From the NCBI RefSeq assembly GCF_002409645.1, contig NZ_DHNR01000034.1, positions 46,233 to 110,232 on the forward strand: a DNA stretch of 64,000 bases, given 5' to 3'. Origin of the DNA: Acetobacter sp. UBA5411. Its GTDB lineage: Bacteria; Pseudomonadota; Alphaproteobacteria; Acetobacterales; Acetobacteraceae. This document shows, one piece after another, positions 28,229-37,935 of the stretch. The notes under the pieces are model-generated. The model was not told where the DNA came from, did not search any database, and worked only from the letters and a program-made list of their open reading frames with translations. Each line of letters opens with the position of its first letter. Positions within the stretch are counted from its first letter, which is position 1. Made by a program: the position numbers and the translations under genes.

Positions 28229-29344
28229 TCAGGGAAGCGGTGCCGTATGATAGAGTGTCACACGCAATCCGCCGTGCGGAACAGGCGCTGTTGTCGGCAG
28301 AAATGGCAGGCCTGTCGCATGAGCGAGGGCGGTTTCCGTCGTCACAATCCCTACACGCCAGCCGGAAAACCGGGTCGTCAGCGTCTGACCAAATGCGCGA
28401 TAAAGAGGGATCAGCGCCTTTTTGTCACCGATCCGGGTGCCATAGGGCGGATTGGCGATCACCAGACCCGGCGGTCCTTCCGGCGGCTGGAGTTCACTGA
28501 TTGTCGCCTGTTGCAGCGTCACATAGTCGGCGACACCCGCCTGCTCCAGATTGGTGCGGCTCATGGCGATGGCGCCTGCATCACGGTCACTGCCATAAAA
28601 CCGGACGGAAGGCGTGCGTTCACTTTTTACAGCCCGCATCTGAGCCCAGGCCTCGGGATCGAATGTCGCCAGTTCCTCGAACGCGAAGTGGCGGGAGCGT
28701 CCGGGATTGAGACGGACGGCAATTTCAGCTGCCTCCAGCAGAAAGGTGCCTGAGCCGCACATAGGGTCCACCACGGGTTCGTTACCCGTGTAACCGCATT
28801 GGCGCAGAAAAAGAGACGCCATGGTTTCACGAATGGGGGCCCGATTGACGGCCGCCTTATGGCCGCGTCGATGAAGAAGAACACCGGACGTATCCACACT
28901 GATGGTGCAGATGTCGCGTTCAATACGCGCCCGCACCAGAACACCGCCATCCTTGGCTTCCGATGCGCCCAGTGTTTCGTGGATGGCGCGGGCGATACGT
29001 TCGACCGCCGCTCCCTCGTGATAGATTCGCGAGGTGGTGCAGTCTGCCTCGACGCGAAACGGGACGTCCGGACGCAAAATCTTCGCCCACGGCACCTGCC
29101 GGGCGCGTTGATCGAGTTGCGCCAGATGCGTCACACGGAAGCTGTCGATGCGGGCCAGCACCCGGCTTGCGCCACGAATCCACAGATTGGCCCGCCAGAC
29201 CTCCGGCCAGCCGCCCAGGATTGTAACGCCGCCGGGAACGGCGACGGGACGTTTGAAGCCTTTAAGGCGCACCTCGTCACACAGGACGGCTTCCAGTCCT
29301 GGAATGGTTGCCAGAAAGATCTCGAAGGGGCGCGTTTCAGTCAT
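28229..29344 (-). CDS. THUMP-domain class I rRNA guanine-N2-methyltransferase, RlmL-like
   Basis: Predicted to methylate a guanosine N2 in 23S rRNA with S-adenosylmethionine. The 371-residue protein has an N-terminal EIFLATIPGLEAVLCDEV region, a THUMP domain (about residues 60-155), DPMCGSGTFLLEAAEIA as SAM motif I near 195, YGSDRDAGAI as motif II and the NPPYGTRIGD catalytic motif IV near 300. It matches the N-terminal half of E. coli RlmL and lacks the RlmK half, as in many Alphaproteobacteria. ATG at 29344 follows GGAAG. The exact target base is inferred from the family. Confidence 0.87.
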   Translation of the reverse strand: MTETRPFEIFLATIPGLEAVLCDEVRLKGFKRPVAVPGGVTILGGWPEVWRANLWIRGASRVLARIDSFRVTHLAQLDQRARQVPWAKILRPDVPFRVEADCTTSRIYHEGAAVERIARAIHETLGASEAKDGGVLVRARIERDICTISVDTSGVLLHRRGHKAAVNRAPIRETMASLFLRQCGYTGNEPVVDPMCGSGTFLLEAAEIAVRLNPGRSRHFAFEELATFDPEAWAQMRAVKSERTPSVRFYGSDRDAGAIAMSRTNLEQAGVADYVTLQQATISELQPPEGPPGLVIANPPYGTRIGDKKALIPLYRAFGQTLTTRFSGWRVGIVTTETALAHATGLPFLPTTAPVPHGGLRVTLYHTAPLP

Positions 29345-29565
29345 GGCGCTTCCATGACAGGAAGCCGCTTGCTCGGCAAACCGGTATTATCGGTAAAAAA
29401 CTGGAAATGAAGACGACTGCCCCAAGAAACGCGTCAGATTGATACATTTTTTTGACAAAAAAGCCTGTGCCGTGTTTCAATTAAGATACGTAATTTATGA
29501 AGAATTGCATTCTGGTTCTGCCCAGAGACAGCGCGTGCAGACTTTTCTGAAGATCCGGAACTGCC

Positions 29566-30948
29566 ATGAATATCGCCCTAGCTGTCACTCCGTCTTCGAT
29601 GAATGCCACGCTCGATCTGCTGCCTGATCTGATCTGTGTGGTCAGTCCCGAACGACGCAGTGATTATTTCAACAAGGCCTGGCGCAGCCATGCTGGCGGA
29701 TCGCAGCATGATTTTGCCTCTGACGCCTGGGTCAACTGGATCATTCCGGAAGATCGGGAAAATATCGAACAGGCGTTGAGGCTGTCTCTGGAAACCGGTG
29801 AGCAACAGGTGACGGAGTGTCGCCTGACCGGATGCGTTTCACACAGTCCTTCCAGTCGTGGCCGGTGGTTTCTGTTTCGCGCCGCACCGCACAGGGACCC
29901 CGACGGCACGCTTCGGTTCTGGTTCCATATCCTGACCGATGTTCATGAGCAGAAACTGCGCGAACATGAGACCAGCCAGAAAGCCCGCATGCGCATGGCC
30001 ATGCTCAATGTAAGCTCAGACTGCATCAAGGTGATCAATACCGACGGCACACTGGCTCACATGAATGATGCGGGCTGCACGGCGCTGAATGCCGATTCCG
30101 GTTTCGGCATGAAATGGCTGCCGCTTCTGCCCGAGGAAGCATGGGAGCCGGGCGAACAGGCGCTGGCAGAAGCCCGTAACGGTGAAGGCTCCCGGTTTGG
30201 CGGCCTCAGTCAGATAGCGGGAGCCCCGCCGCGTTACTGGGATAACGTCCTGACCCCTCTCCTCAACGCAAACGGTCTCGTGGAAGCCATTCTCTGCGTG
30301 TCCCGTGATGTGACGGAGGTCAAGGAAAACGAGGATCGCATCGGAATGCTTCTGCGGGAGGTCACGCATCGCTCGCGCAACATGCTGACTGTCGTGCGGG
30401 CCATGCTCAGACGGACGGTTCCGGACCCGCGCGCCTCCTTTGTGACCACGCTCGATCAGCGCATCACCGCCATTGCCCGCGGGCTGGATCTGCTGGTGCG
30501 GGAGCAATGGACTGGTGCCCGTGTTGAGGATGTTGTGATAGCGCACACAGCCACAAACGGAGAGACAGGCGTCAACCGACTTCATCTTGACGGAGATTCC
30601 CGTCTCCGGCTGCGTGCGGAAGCCGTGGAGAAAATCGGTCTGGTCATTCACGAACTGACGACGAACGCTGTGCATTACGGCGCTTTTTCCAACGACACCG
30701 GCACCGTGACCGTCAGTTGGCAGGTTGAAGGAAAGGACGACGACGCACTGTTCCGGCTACAATGGAAAGAACGGGGCGGTCCCCCGATCACCGAACCACC
30801 CACAAAAGGCTTCGGCACGGCGGTGATCGAACGCAATCCACGCGGAATAGAAGGCGCGGAGGTTATCTGCCGTCACGATCCGGATGGTGTGTTCTGGGAA
30901 TTCACGGCTCCGGCCCGGCGAGTGCTGACAGGTTCGCCGAACAACTGA
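29566..30948 (+). CDS. HWE-family sensor histidine kinase with two PAS domains
   Basis: Predicted soluble sensor kinase, 460 residues with no membrane segment. Two PAS-like regions (about 15-130 and 145-262) precede the HWE kinase core. The phospho-acceptor His is in LREVTHRSRNMLTVVRAM near residue 267, the N-box is IHELTTNAVHYGAFS, and the WKERGG that names the family is near 405. Such kinases often sense light or redox cues and drive the general stress response via PhyR. No cysteine adduct motif of LOV type was seen, and no response regulator is adjacent, so it is an orphan kinase. ATG at 29566 follows CCGGAA. Confidence 0.88.
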   Translation: MNIALAVTPSSMNATLDLLPDLICVVSPERRSDYFNKAWRSHAGGSQHDFASDAWVNWIIPEDRENIEQALRLSLETGEQQVTECRLTGCVSHSPSSRGRWFLFRAAPHRDPDGTLRFWFHILTDVHEQKLREHETSQKARMRMAMLNVSSDCIKVINTDGTLAHMNDAGCTALNADSGFGMKWLPLLPEEAWEPGEQALAEARNGEGSRFGGLSQIAGAPPRYWDNVLTPLLNANGLVEAILCVSRDVTEVKENEDRIGMLLREVTHRSRNMLTVVRAMLRRTVPDPRASFVTTLDQRITAIARGLDLLVREQWTGARVEDVVIAHTATNGETGVNRLHLDGDSRLRLRAEAVEKIGLVIHELTTNAVHYGAFSNDTGTVTVSWQVEGKDDDALFRLQWKERGGPPITEPPTKGFGTAVIERNPRGIEGAEVICRHDPDGVFWEFTAPARRVLTGSPNN

Positions 30949-31192
30949 CCTGCCTGTTTCAGTCCTCAAGACGTTTCTGTTACAGCGAGAGGGATTCACA
31001 CGCCTTCCCTATAAGACAGGGTTCAGGATGCTTTGATTATCGTCCTGTTATTACACCAAAATCTCTGCATATTTTCGCTCTTCAGGCAGCAAGACAGAGC
31101 GTCGTGAGCGCGCCTTACACCTATGCGACTGACCATCTTGGAGAGAAGCCGCTCTCTCCCTATACTCCGCCTCCCAACAAAAGGAGCACCTT

Positions 31193-31855
31193 GTGTTCGA
31201 AGGAAGTCTGGCCTCGCGGAGCGGCCGTCGCAAAGCCTGGGTAGACAGCCTGTTCGTGGATCATGCGGTTTTCAGACTTGTCTGGACCAATTTCCACACA
31301 GTCGTTCCCGGCAAGGTTTATCGCTGCAACCATCCTACCCCTGCCCGTCTTGCTGCCGCGAAACGTCGCTTCCACCTGAAGACGCTCGTCAATCTGCGCG
31401 GGCATCGGAAATGTGGCTCCGATGCCCTGTCCCGCGATGCGGCAAAGCAGCAGGGACTGATCCACGTGGACATGGCGTTTGAAAGCCGTGGCGCGCCGCA
31501 CCGCGATCGCATCCTGCGCTTTGCGTCGCTCTATCGCTCGCTTGAATTTCCGATGCTGATGCACTGCAAATCCGGCGCGGATCGGGCGGGGCTTGCCTCA
31601 GGTCTCGTAGTGATGTTCGAGGGCGGCACGACCGATGAGGCGCTACGCCAGCTTTCCTGGCGCTTCGGACATTTCAACCGCTCCCGCACCGGGATTCTTG
31701 ACGCTTTCTTCTGGCGTTATCGCACCGAAGCCGAAGGACGCATTCCATTTCTGGAATGGGTTGAGCATCATTACGACGAAGCTGTCCTCAAGCGCGATTT
31801 CGTTGCGGGCAAGCTGGCGTCATTTGTCACGGACAAGGTGCTGCGGCGGGAATAA
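31193..31855 (+). CDS. Tyrosine (or dual-specificity) phosphatase-like protein
   Basis: A 220-residue protein with the cysteine-phosphatase loop HCKSGADRAG at residues 124-133 (nucleophile Cys125, Arg131), preceded by VNLRGH and FESRGAP. This fits the DSP/Siw14 and bacterial tyrosine phosphatase group. The N-terminal WTNFHTVVPGKVYRCNHPTP resembles that of fungal-type DSPs. Translation begins at GTG 31193 with an excellent AAGGAG six bases upstream. It follows the HWE kinase gene by 244 bases on the same strand, but a link is unproven. The substrate may be a phosphoprotein or a phosphoinositide-like metabolite. Confidence 0.83.
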   Translation: MFEGSLASRSGRRKAWVDSLFVDHAVFRLVWTNFHTVVPGKVYRCNHPTPARLAAAKRRFHLKTLVNLRGHRKCGSDALSRDAAKQQGLIHVDMAFESRGAPHRDRILRFASLYRSLEFPMLMHCKSGADRAGLASGLVVMFEGGTTDEALRQLSWRFGHFNRSRTGILDAFFWRYRTEAEGRIPFLEWVEHHYDEAVLKRDFVAGKLASFVTDKVLRRE

Positions 31856-31934
31856 TACCAGCGGAGCCATTAGGGCTGCCCCTTATGCGGGATCTGCCCG
31901 CACCCGGAAGGGACCACAGGCCCCCTTACCCCGT

Positions 31935-33557
31935 TCATGCGTGCAGACCGGGCGCTTCCCGACCCGTGCGGGCGACATATTCCGAATAGCCGCCATCATA
32001 GGGATGGATGCCCTCCGGTGTCAGTTCCAGCACGCGGTTGGACAGGGCTGCGAGGAAGTGTCGATCATGCGAGACGAACAGCATGGTGCCCTCGTATTTC
32101 GACAGGGCGTTGATCAGCATTTCCTTCGTGCCGATGTCGAGATGGTTGGTTGGTTCGTCGAGCACGAGAAAATTCGGCGGATCGAACAGCATCAATGCCA
32201 ATACAAGCCGTGCCTTCTCGCCACCCGATAGAACACGGCACGGTTTGTCGATATCGTCGCCGGAGAAACCGAAGCCGCCAGCCAGCGCTCGGAGCGCACC
32301 CTGATTTGCCAGAGGAAAGTTGTCTTCAAGCGTCTCGAAGATAGTGCGGTCGCCGTCGAGCAGATCCATGGCGTGCTGGGCGAAATACCCCATCTTCACA
32401 CTGCCGCCGAGCGTGACTGTTCCAGCGTCCGGCTCCGTCGTGCCGGTAACGAGTTTCAGCAGCGTCGATTTACCCGCACCGTTCACACCGAGAACGCAGC
32501 ACCGTTCCTGACGGCGGATCATCAGGTCGAGCCCCTCGTAGATCACCTTGCTGCCGTATTTCTTGTCGACGCCCTTCAGGGTCACGACGACATCGCCGGA
32601 ACGCGGTGCTGGCGGAAACTCGAAAGACAGGGTCTGGCGACGCTTTGGCGGCTCAACGCGGTCGATCTTGTCCAGCTTCTTCACACGGCTCTGGACCTGC
32701 GCTGCATGGGAGGCACGAGCCTTGAACCGGTCGATGAAGGCAATTTCCTTGGCGAGCATGGCCTGCTGGCGCTCAAACTGGGCCTGCTGCTGCTTTTCGT
32801 TCTGGGCGCGCTGCTGTTCGTAGAACTCGTAGTCACCTGAAAAGCTGGTCAGATTACCGCCATCAATCTCGATGACCTTGTTGATGATGCGGTTCATGAA
32901 GGCGCGGTCATGCGACGTCATAAGCAACGCGCCATCGTAGTTGGCAAGAAACTGTTCGAGCCAGATCAGACTTTCGAGGTCGAGATGGTTGCTCGGTTCG
33001 TCGAGCAGCATGGCGTCGGGACGCATGAGCAGGATACGGGCCAGAGCGACGCGCATTTTCCAGCCGCCCGACAGCTTGCCGACATCGCCGTCCATCATTT
33101 CCTGACTGAAGCCGAGACCATCCAGCACCTCACGCGCTTTTCCGTCCAGCGCGTAGCCGCCGAGTTCCTCGAAACGCGCCTGCACTTCCCCGAAGCGCTC
33201 CAGAATGGCGTCCATCTGGTCCATCTGTTCGGGATCTGCCAATGCCGTCTCAAGCTGGGCCAGTTCTGCCGCAACAGTGGAGACTTCGCCCACGCCATCC
33301 ATGACTTCGGCGACAGCGCTCCGGCCTTCCATCTCGCCAACGTCCTGACTGAAGAACCCGATGGTCAGCCCCTTGTCGGTGACGACATTGCCTTCATCTG
33401 GCTCTTCCTGCTTGGTGATGAGCCGGAACAGGGTCGTCTTGCCTGCACCATTCGGACCAACGAGACCGATCTTCTCGCCTTTCTGGAGGGAAGCTGACGC
33501 CTCGATGAAGATGACACGCTTGCCGTTGTGCTTGCTGATATTGTCGAGACGGATCAT
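31935..33557 (-). CDS. ABC-F family ATPase (YbiT/EttA-like ribosome factor)
   Basis: ABC-F proteins act on the ribosome E site to regulate translation and do not transport. The 540-residue protein has two ABC domains: the Walker A GPNGAGKTTLF near residue 35 and GVNGAGKSTLLKL near 355, signature motifs LSGGWKMRVALARIL and LSGGEKARLVLALML, and Walker B LDEPSNHLDL and LDEPTNHLDI. The linker (about 245-310) is rich in Gln and basic residues, with EQQRAQNEKQQQAQFERQQ. No transmembrane region. Start at ATG 33557 with GAGGA at long spacing. Confidence 0.9.
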   Translation of the reverse strand: MIRLDNISKHNGKRVIFIEASASLQKGEKIGLVGPNGAGKTTLFRLITKQEEPDEGNVVTDKGLTIGFFSQDVGEMEGRSAVAEVMDGVGEVSTVAAELAQLETALADPEQMDQMDAILERFGEVQARFEELGGYALDGKAREVLDGLGFSQEMMDGDVGKLSGGWKMRVALARILLMRPDAMLLDEPSNHLDLESLIWLEQFLANYDGALLMTSHDRAFMNRIINKVIEIDGGNLTSFSGDYEFYEQQRAQNEKQQQAQFERQQAMLAKEIAFIDRFKARASHAAQVQSRVKKLDKIDRVEPPKRRQTLSFEFPPAPRSGDVVVTLKGVDKKYGSKVIYEGLDLMIRRQERCCVLGVNGAGKSTLLKLVTGTTEPDAGTVTLGGSVKMGYFAQHAMDLLDGDRTIFETLEDNFPLANQGALRALAGGFGFSGDDIDKPCRVLSGGEKARLVLALMLFDPPNFLVLDEPTNHLDIGTKEMLINALSKYEGTMLFVSHDRHFLAALSNRVLELTPEGIHPYDGGYSEYVARTGREAPGLHA

Positions 33558-33780
33558 GGGGGCTCAGAGGTCCTCGGACGGGCTGATGGAAGCCGCCGAG
33601 GTACTATCAACCGCCTTCTGGCGCAAACCAGCCCTAGGCATTGGGAAATCCGTCCGATCCGGCCATACCTGCTGCTCGCGAAGAGCCGTAAGGTCTGACA
33701 CTCCCTTTGGCGCTTCACACCACAGACTACCGTCCTGATGGCGCTCCACGCACCGTGGAATAAAGTTTCATCCTGTCATA

Positions 33781-33802
33781 CGCCGCATAGGCTTATGCGG
33801 CG
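33781..33802. other. Stem-loop 3' of small exported protein gene
   Basis: CGCCGCATA and TATGCGGCG form nine perfect pairs around GGCT. It lies just beyond the stop of the gene at 33828-34166, with no T-run on the minus strand. Possibly a terminator or 3' stabiliser. Confidence 0.45.
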
Positions 33803-33827
33803 CATCTGGCAGCGATCTAACGCAGTT

Positions 33828-34166
33828 TTACTGCTGCTCGTTAGAGTCCGAAGATTGTGGCTTCTGAGGGCCATCCTTCTCATGCTCGCCAGAGCTGAGC
33901 GGCTTTGAATGATCATTGGTGGTCTTGTTTGCAGGCGGCACGCTGCCCGGCTGCTCGGCCACGGTTCTCGGGTTGTTCCAGAGCTTCTGTGAAGGCTCAA
34001 TGCGTTTGCCGTGCTTCGTTTTCGCGGAAGCCGGGCTTTTCCCGACCTGCTGCGCTGCACTTTCAGCAGTGGGAGCTACATCGCTTCGACCCGTGGCCTG
34101 CGCGAAAGAAGCCTGTGAATAAAGTGACAGAGCGACACCCAAGGTCAATGCGTAAGCGACTTTCAT
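33828..34166 (-). CDS. Small exported hydrophilic protein of unknown function
   Basis: Unrecognised 112-residue protein. MKVAYALTLGVALSLYSQAS followed by FAQA is a signal peptide with cleavage likely after FAQ or at AQA. The mature protein is charged and rich in Ser, Pro, Gln, Asn and Lys with no clear domain, probably disordered, ending SSDSNEQQ. ATG at 34166 follows GGAAAG. It lies between the ABC-F gene and the UDP-galactopyranose mutase gene, on the minus strand, and is not obviously coupled to either. Likely periplasmic or surface-located; no function can be given. Confidence 0.6.
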   Translation of the reverse strand: MKVAYALTLGVALSLYSQASFAQATGRSDVAPTAESAAQQVGKSPASAKTKHGKRIEPSQKLWNNPRTVAEQPGSVPPANKTTNDHSKPLSSGEHEKDGPQKPQSSDSNEQQ

Positions 34167-34453
34167 TATTCTTTCCAAACATCCGAAGTTAACGCAGTCG
34201 ACTAAACAATTCACGCAACGAATGGTTTCATGATTACAGGAATTTTATCTCATTCCCTTCACAAGAACAGTCGGAGAATGGAAACCACAGAAAATCTTAT
34301 TCATAAATACTATCTCGATACTTATATTAATATACAAAAGCGCTACATTATAAAATTATAAACTTTACTCCTGCAAAACATAACGGGTAGAAGTTCTGAC
34401 AAAGTATGCGTCAGAATCTTGTACGCATATCACCCGGAATAGAATTTGAGTTT
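34167..34453. other. AT-rich intergenic region upstream of glf
   Basis: No gene was found. The stretch 34215-34400 is distinctly AT-rich relative to the rest of the window and includes TATATTAATATA, a perfect 12-base palindrome at 34323-34334. It divides the divergent small exported-protein gene and the mutase gene and probably contains both promoters. The base composition suggests acquired DNA or a promoter subject to silencing, but this is inference. Confidence 0.5.
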
Positions 34454-35608
34454 ATGCTTATGAGAGTCTGTATCGTTGGAGCGGGTTTCAGCGGCGCCAT
34501 TATTGCCCGTCATCTTGCGCAGAAAGGCCATGAAGTCGTTCTGCTGGATGAGCGTCCTCACGCCGGCGGCAATTGCCACACCCAGCGCGATGCGGCGACC
34601 GGCATCATGGTGCACCGGTATGGTCCGCACATCTTCCATACAGCCGATCAGCGGGCATGGGATTACATCAACCAGTTCGGGAAATTTCACCCGTATGTAA
34701 ATCGGGTCAAGGCGATCTCACAGGGCAAGGTCTATACGCTTCCCGTCAATCTCCTGACCATCAACCAGTTTTTCGGCACGACCCTGAGCCCTAAAGAGGC
34801 CCGGGTTTTCATTGAGTCGAAAGCGGATAAATCCATCACGGACCCGCAGAATTTTGAAGAACAGGCGCTGTCCATGATCGGCCCGGACCTGTATCGGGCC
34901 TTTTTCCACGGCTACACCTGCAAGCAGTGGGGCATGTCGCCCACGGAACTGCCAGCCTCCATTCTGAAGCGCCTCCCCCTGCGCTTCAACTATGACGACA
35001 ATTACTTCAATCATCCGTATCAGGGCATGCCCGAAGATGGTTACACGGCCATCATCGAAAACATTCTGAAGAATGACCGGATCGAAGTCCGGCTTGGCTC
35101 CTCTTTTGAGGCGGTGGCCGAAGAGTTCGACCATGTTTTCTATACGGGGCCGATTGACCGCTACTTTGGCTTCAGGCTTGGACGACTGGGCTACCGGACG
35201 CTGGACTTCGAGCGGATCGAGGATGAGGGCGACTATCAGGGTACGGCCGTCATCAATTACTGCGACCAGTCCGTTCCCTTCACGCGTATCTCCGAGCACA
35301 AGCATTTTGCACCGTGGGAAGCTGACAAATTCTCACGCACGGTCTGCTTCAAGGAATACAGCCGACTGGCCGGGGAGCAGGACATTCCTTACTACCCGAT
35401 CCGTCAGGTCCATGAAAAACGTATGCTGGAAAGCTATATCGAGCTGGCCAAAACGGAAAAGAAGATATCCTTCCTTGGACGCCTTGGAACCTACAGATAT
35501 CTCGACATGGATGTGACCATCTCGGAGGCTCTGGCGGCCTGTGACCGGATTGACGAGCTTGTCGCCGCTGGAGAGGCCATTCCCGTTTTCTTTGTCGATC
35601 CGACCTGA
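34454..35608 (+). CDS. glf: UDP-galactopyranose mutase
   Basis: Converts UDP-galactopyranose to UDP-galactofuranose for surface polysaccharide, using reduced FAD. The N-terminal motif VCIVGAGFSGAIIARHLA binds FAD, followed by LLDERPHAGGNCHT, HRYGPHIFHTADQRAW and VNRVKAISQGKVYTLPVN, and later CKQWGMSPTELPASILKRLP and the conserved RLGTYRYLDMDVTI. About 385 residues; the family is near 370-390. Starts ATG 34454 and ATG 34460 are both near-perfect fits with the family N-terminus; ATG 34406 would add an atypical tail. No glycosyltransferase neighbours it; the GT cluster is at 926-5933. Confidence 0.93.
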   Translation: MLMRVCIVGAGFSGAIIARHLAQKGHEVVLLDERPHAGGNCHTQRDAATGIMVHRYGPHIFHTADQRAWDYINQFGKFHPYVNRVKAISQGKVYTLPVNLLTINQFFGTTLSPKEARVFIESKADKSITDPQNFEEQALSMIGPDLYRAFFHGYTCKQWGMSPTELPASILKRLPLRFNYDDNYFNHPYQGMPEDGYTAIIENILKNDRIEVRLGSSFEAVAEEFDHVFYTGPIDRYFGFRLGRLGYRTLDFERIEDEGDYQGTAVINYCDQSVPFTRISEHKHFAPWEADKFSRTVCFKEYSRLAGEQDIPYYPIRQVHEKRMLESYIELAKTEKKISFLGRLGTYRYLDMDVTISEALAACDRIDELVAAGEAIPVFFVDPT

Positions 35609-35714
35609 ACCAGCGTTTCAACACACAGTATCAAGGGCGTTGTCTTTTCTTCAGAAGCGACGCCCGGTGAAATGCGCAGAAAAGGCGACAGAAGGCAGTA
35701 GTCAGGCCCGGATC

Positions 35715-37013
35715 TTACGAACTGGCATGAGTTCCGGGATGTAACTCGGTCGCCTCATGGTGGAGGTCATGCCTGTCAGGCATGGCACCCGGTCCACCGA
35801 TCATGTGACCGATGGGCGTCAGGTAATCGACGTGATCACAGATGATCTTGAAGACCGCCAGCATCGGCACGGAGAGAAACGCGCCGGTAATGCCCCACAT
35901 CCAGTCCCAGAACAGCAGGGACGCCATCACGAGCACCGGGTTTAACGTGAAACGGCGCGCCAGCAGCATGGGCGTGATGGTTTCTCCCTCCAGCAGATGG
36001 ATACAGAGATAGACTGCTGGCGGAAGAAGCGCCTGCACGACCGTTGGAAACGACAGCAGTCCCACACAGAAATAGATCACAATGCCCGTGCAGGGACCGA
36101 TGATCGGGATGTAGTTCAGAGCGAACGCCACCACACCCCATAGCAAGGGGGTCGGCATACCCAGCATCCAGCACTGGACCGTATTGGCGATCCCCACGAA
36201 CATGTTCATCATCGTGATGGTGGCCAGATAAAGTGAGATATTCCGCTCGATATGGGACGAGATCTGCACAGCGCGACGCTTGTCATTGAAAGTCGGCATG
36301 ATCTCGACAAAGCGCCGCAACAGGCTGTCTCCCTGCGCAAGTAGAAAGAACAGCATGATGAAGAAAGTGAAAAGCTGCCCCATGAACGCCTGCGTGCCGA
36401 GCAGAAGCGAAGAACCCAGCGGCATGATGCCGGACGCCATACCCGGCACATGCGGGTCGGTCGGCACACCCAGCAGTTTCTGAATTCTCAGGCCGGTGCT
36501 TTCCAGAAAATGGATGGGGTCGTTGAGGATCGCCAGATGCGACTGAACGAGCGTGATTTCCTGTGGCAACTGAGAGAGCCATCCAGCCGCAGGCACCGAC
36601 ACGGCCATGCCAATCGCCGCAAACCCGCCAAACATGCTGCCAATCAGCAGAAACGCGATGATGGGGCGCGGGAGCCTGATCCAGTGGGAGATGACGCGCA
36701 TCGGCGTCACCAGCATCAGGTTCGTCACCACGGCCATGACCATCGGCAGCACGATCGAGGCGGCAAACTTCAGGGTGTACAATATCGCCAGAATGGTCAG
36801 AATAATCAGACAGACCTGATTGACGCTCAGACGCGCACGCCGCACCGCTTCATGCATGCGGGCCTGCTGGGCCCGCTCCGCAGCGGCTTCCTCATCCGGC
36901 TCGCTGGCCAGAACCGACGGCGGAAGCGTTGTGCGCTTTGCGCCGCTGTCCGCACCGGCTTTTACGTCCGATGACGCCTCTGAAGAAACCGACTCATCCA
37001 TATCGTGCGGCAT
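35715..37013 (-). CDS. AI-2E family transporter (PerM/TqsA-like membrane protein)
   Basis: A 432-residue inner-membrane protein with about eight transmembrane helices. The body begins VCLIILTILAILYTLKFAA, has the family's ALNYIPIIGPCTGI and PPAVYLCIHLLEGETITPML, followed by the characteristic LNPVLVMASLLFWDWMWGITG near the end. The family name comes from autoinducer-2 export in TqsA, but substrates vary and several members have other roles. The N-terminal 50 residues are polar (ESVSSEASSD). ATG at 37013 with GAGGGAG eight bases before is chosen over 37055. Function inferred from family only. Confidence 0.85.
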   Translation of the reverse strand: MPHDMDESVSSEASSDVKAGADSGAKRTTLPPSVLASEPDEEAAAERAQQARMHEAVRRARLSVNQVCLIILTILAILYTLKFAASIVLPMVMAVVTNLMLVTPMRVISHWIRLPRPIIAFLLIGSMFGGFAAIGMAVSVPAAGWLSQLPQEITLVQSHLAILNDPIHFLESTGLRIQKLLGVPTDPHVPGMASGIMPLGSSLLLGTQAFMGQLFTFFIMLFFLLAQGDSLLRRFVEIMPTFNDKRRAVQISSHIERNISLYLATITMMNMFVGIANTVQCWMLGMPTPLLWGVVAFALNYIPIIGPCTGIVIYFCVGLLSFPTVVQALLPPAVYLCIHLLEGETITPMLLARRFTLNPVLVMASLLFWDWMWGITGAFLSVPMLAVFKIICDHVDYLTPIGHMIGGPGAMPDRHDLHHEATELHPGTHASS

Positions 37014-37215
37014 GCCCCGGACTCCCTCTGCCGTCAGCGGCGTGTCTTTTACCACTGCGTATCCGGAACGGTGGGAGACAGGTCTTGAATTCTGACCCTT
37101 CTAGAGACTGTGGAAGACGAGTCCCTGTCAATTGCTTATCGTCCGAGGATTGCTTTGCCGACAGTCCAGCCATACGGACACGTCCGCGTGGTCCGTATGG
37201 CGTCCGACGTCTGCT

Positions 37216-37821
37216 TCAGACCAGTCCGTGAGAGCGGATCATGGCGAAGGCTGCGAGCGTCACCATGCAGGTGATTTCATTATCGCGCACCATCCGCTCG
37301 AATTCCGCCAGAGGTACGGTGTGACAGGTTATGTCCTGCTCGGTGTCCTCAAGCGCGTTTTCTCCTTGCGTCAGATCGGTCGCGAAATAGACGTGGCCGC
37401 GCTGGGTTGAATAACCCGCCCCCTGATAGACGACGCCAACATGCTGCATCCGTGCGGCGGACAGGCCGGTTTCTTCCCGCAACTCTCCGGCGGCGACTGC
37501 GTCCGGGTCGGCATCGGGTTTCGTCTCCCACATGCCCATGGGAAATTCCCACATGCGGCGCTGAACCGGATAGCGAAACTGCTGGATGAGCGTCACGGTC
37601 CGCTCGCTACCCTCGCCGCCCACAGGCATGATGACGACGAAATCTCCGCGCTCGACAATCCCGTAGAGACCGTCCTTCCCATTCGGACGACGGATGATAT
37701 CCTCACGCACTCGTGTCCAGGGATTCTCATAGGCGATGCGAGAGGAAAGCGTGACATATCCTCCATCATCGGGTGTATCTGTGAGTGGGCTGACATTTTC
37801 TTCTGACGGCGTGATCGTCAT
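37216..37821 (-). CDS. NUDIX hydrolase, ADP-ribose pyrophosphatase-like
   Basis: Predicted hydrolase of a nucleoside diphosphate linked to another group, such as ADP-ribose. The 201-residue protein carries a Nudix box spanning EFPMGMWETKPDADPDAVAAGELREETGL (two segments), with the essential GELREETGL glutamates, and the N-terminal VREDIIRRPNGKDGLYGIV typical of ADP-sugar pyrophosphatases. ATG at 37821 has GGGAGGT at good spacing. It is divergent from the MFS gene that follows. Substrate unproven. Confidence 0.85.
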   Translation of the reverse strand: MTITPSEENVSPLTDTPDDGGYVTLSSRIAYENPWTRVREDIIRRPNGKDGLYGIVERGDFVVIMPVGGEGSERTVTLIQQFRYPVQRRMWEFPMGMWETKPDADPDAVAAGELREETGLSAARMQHVGVVYQGAGYSTQRGHVYFATDLTQGENALEDTEQDITCHTVPLAEFERMVRDNEITCMVTLAAFAMIRSHGLV

Positions 37822-37935
37822 GACGGATTACCTCCCTGAGGGGTGGAAGTTCACTTGAGGCGTCTGAAACGTCCCTGTTTCCCAAGCGTTACAGGCTAAA
37901 CCGCCTTCCCGCACGCAGAAACCCCTGCCTCTGCA

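Noticed and set aside
34323..34334. TATATTAATATA as a specific operator
   Set aside because: Palindromes of A and T arise easily in AT-rich DNA; no regulator is adjacent. Kept only as part of the intergenic description.
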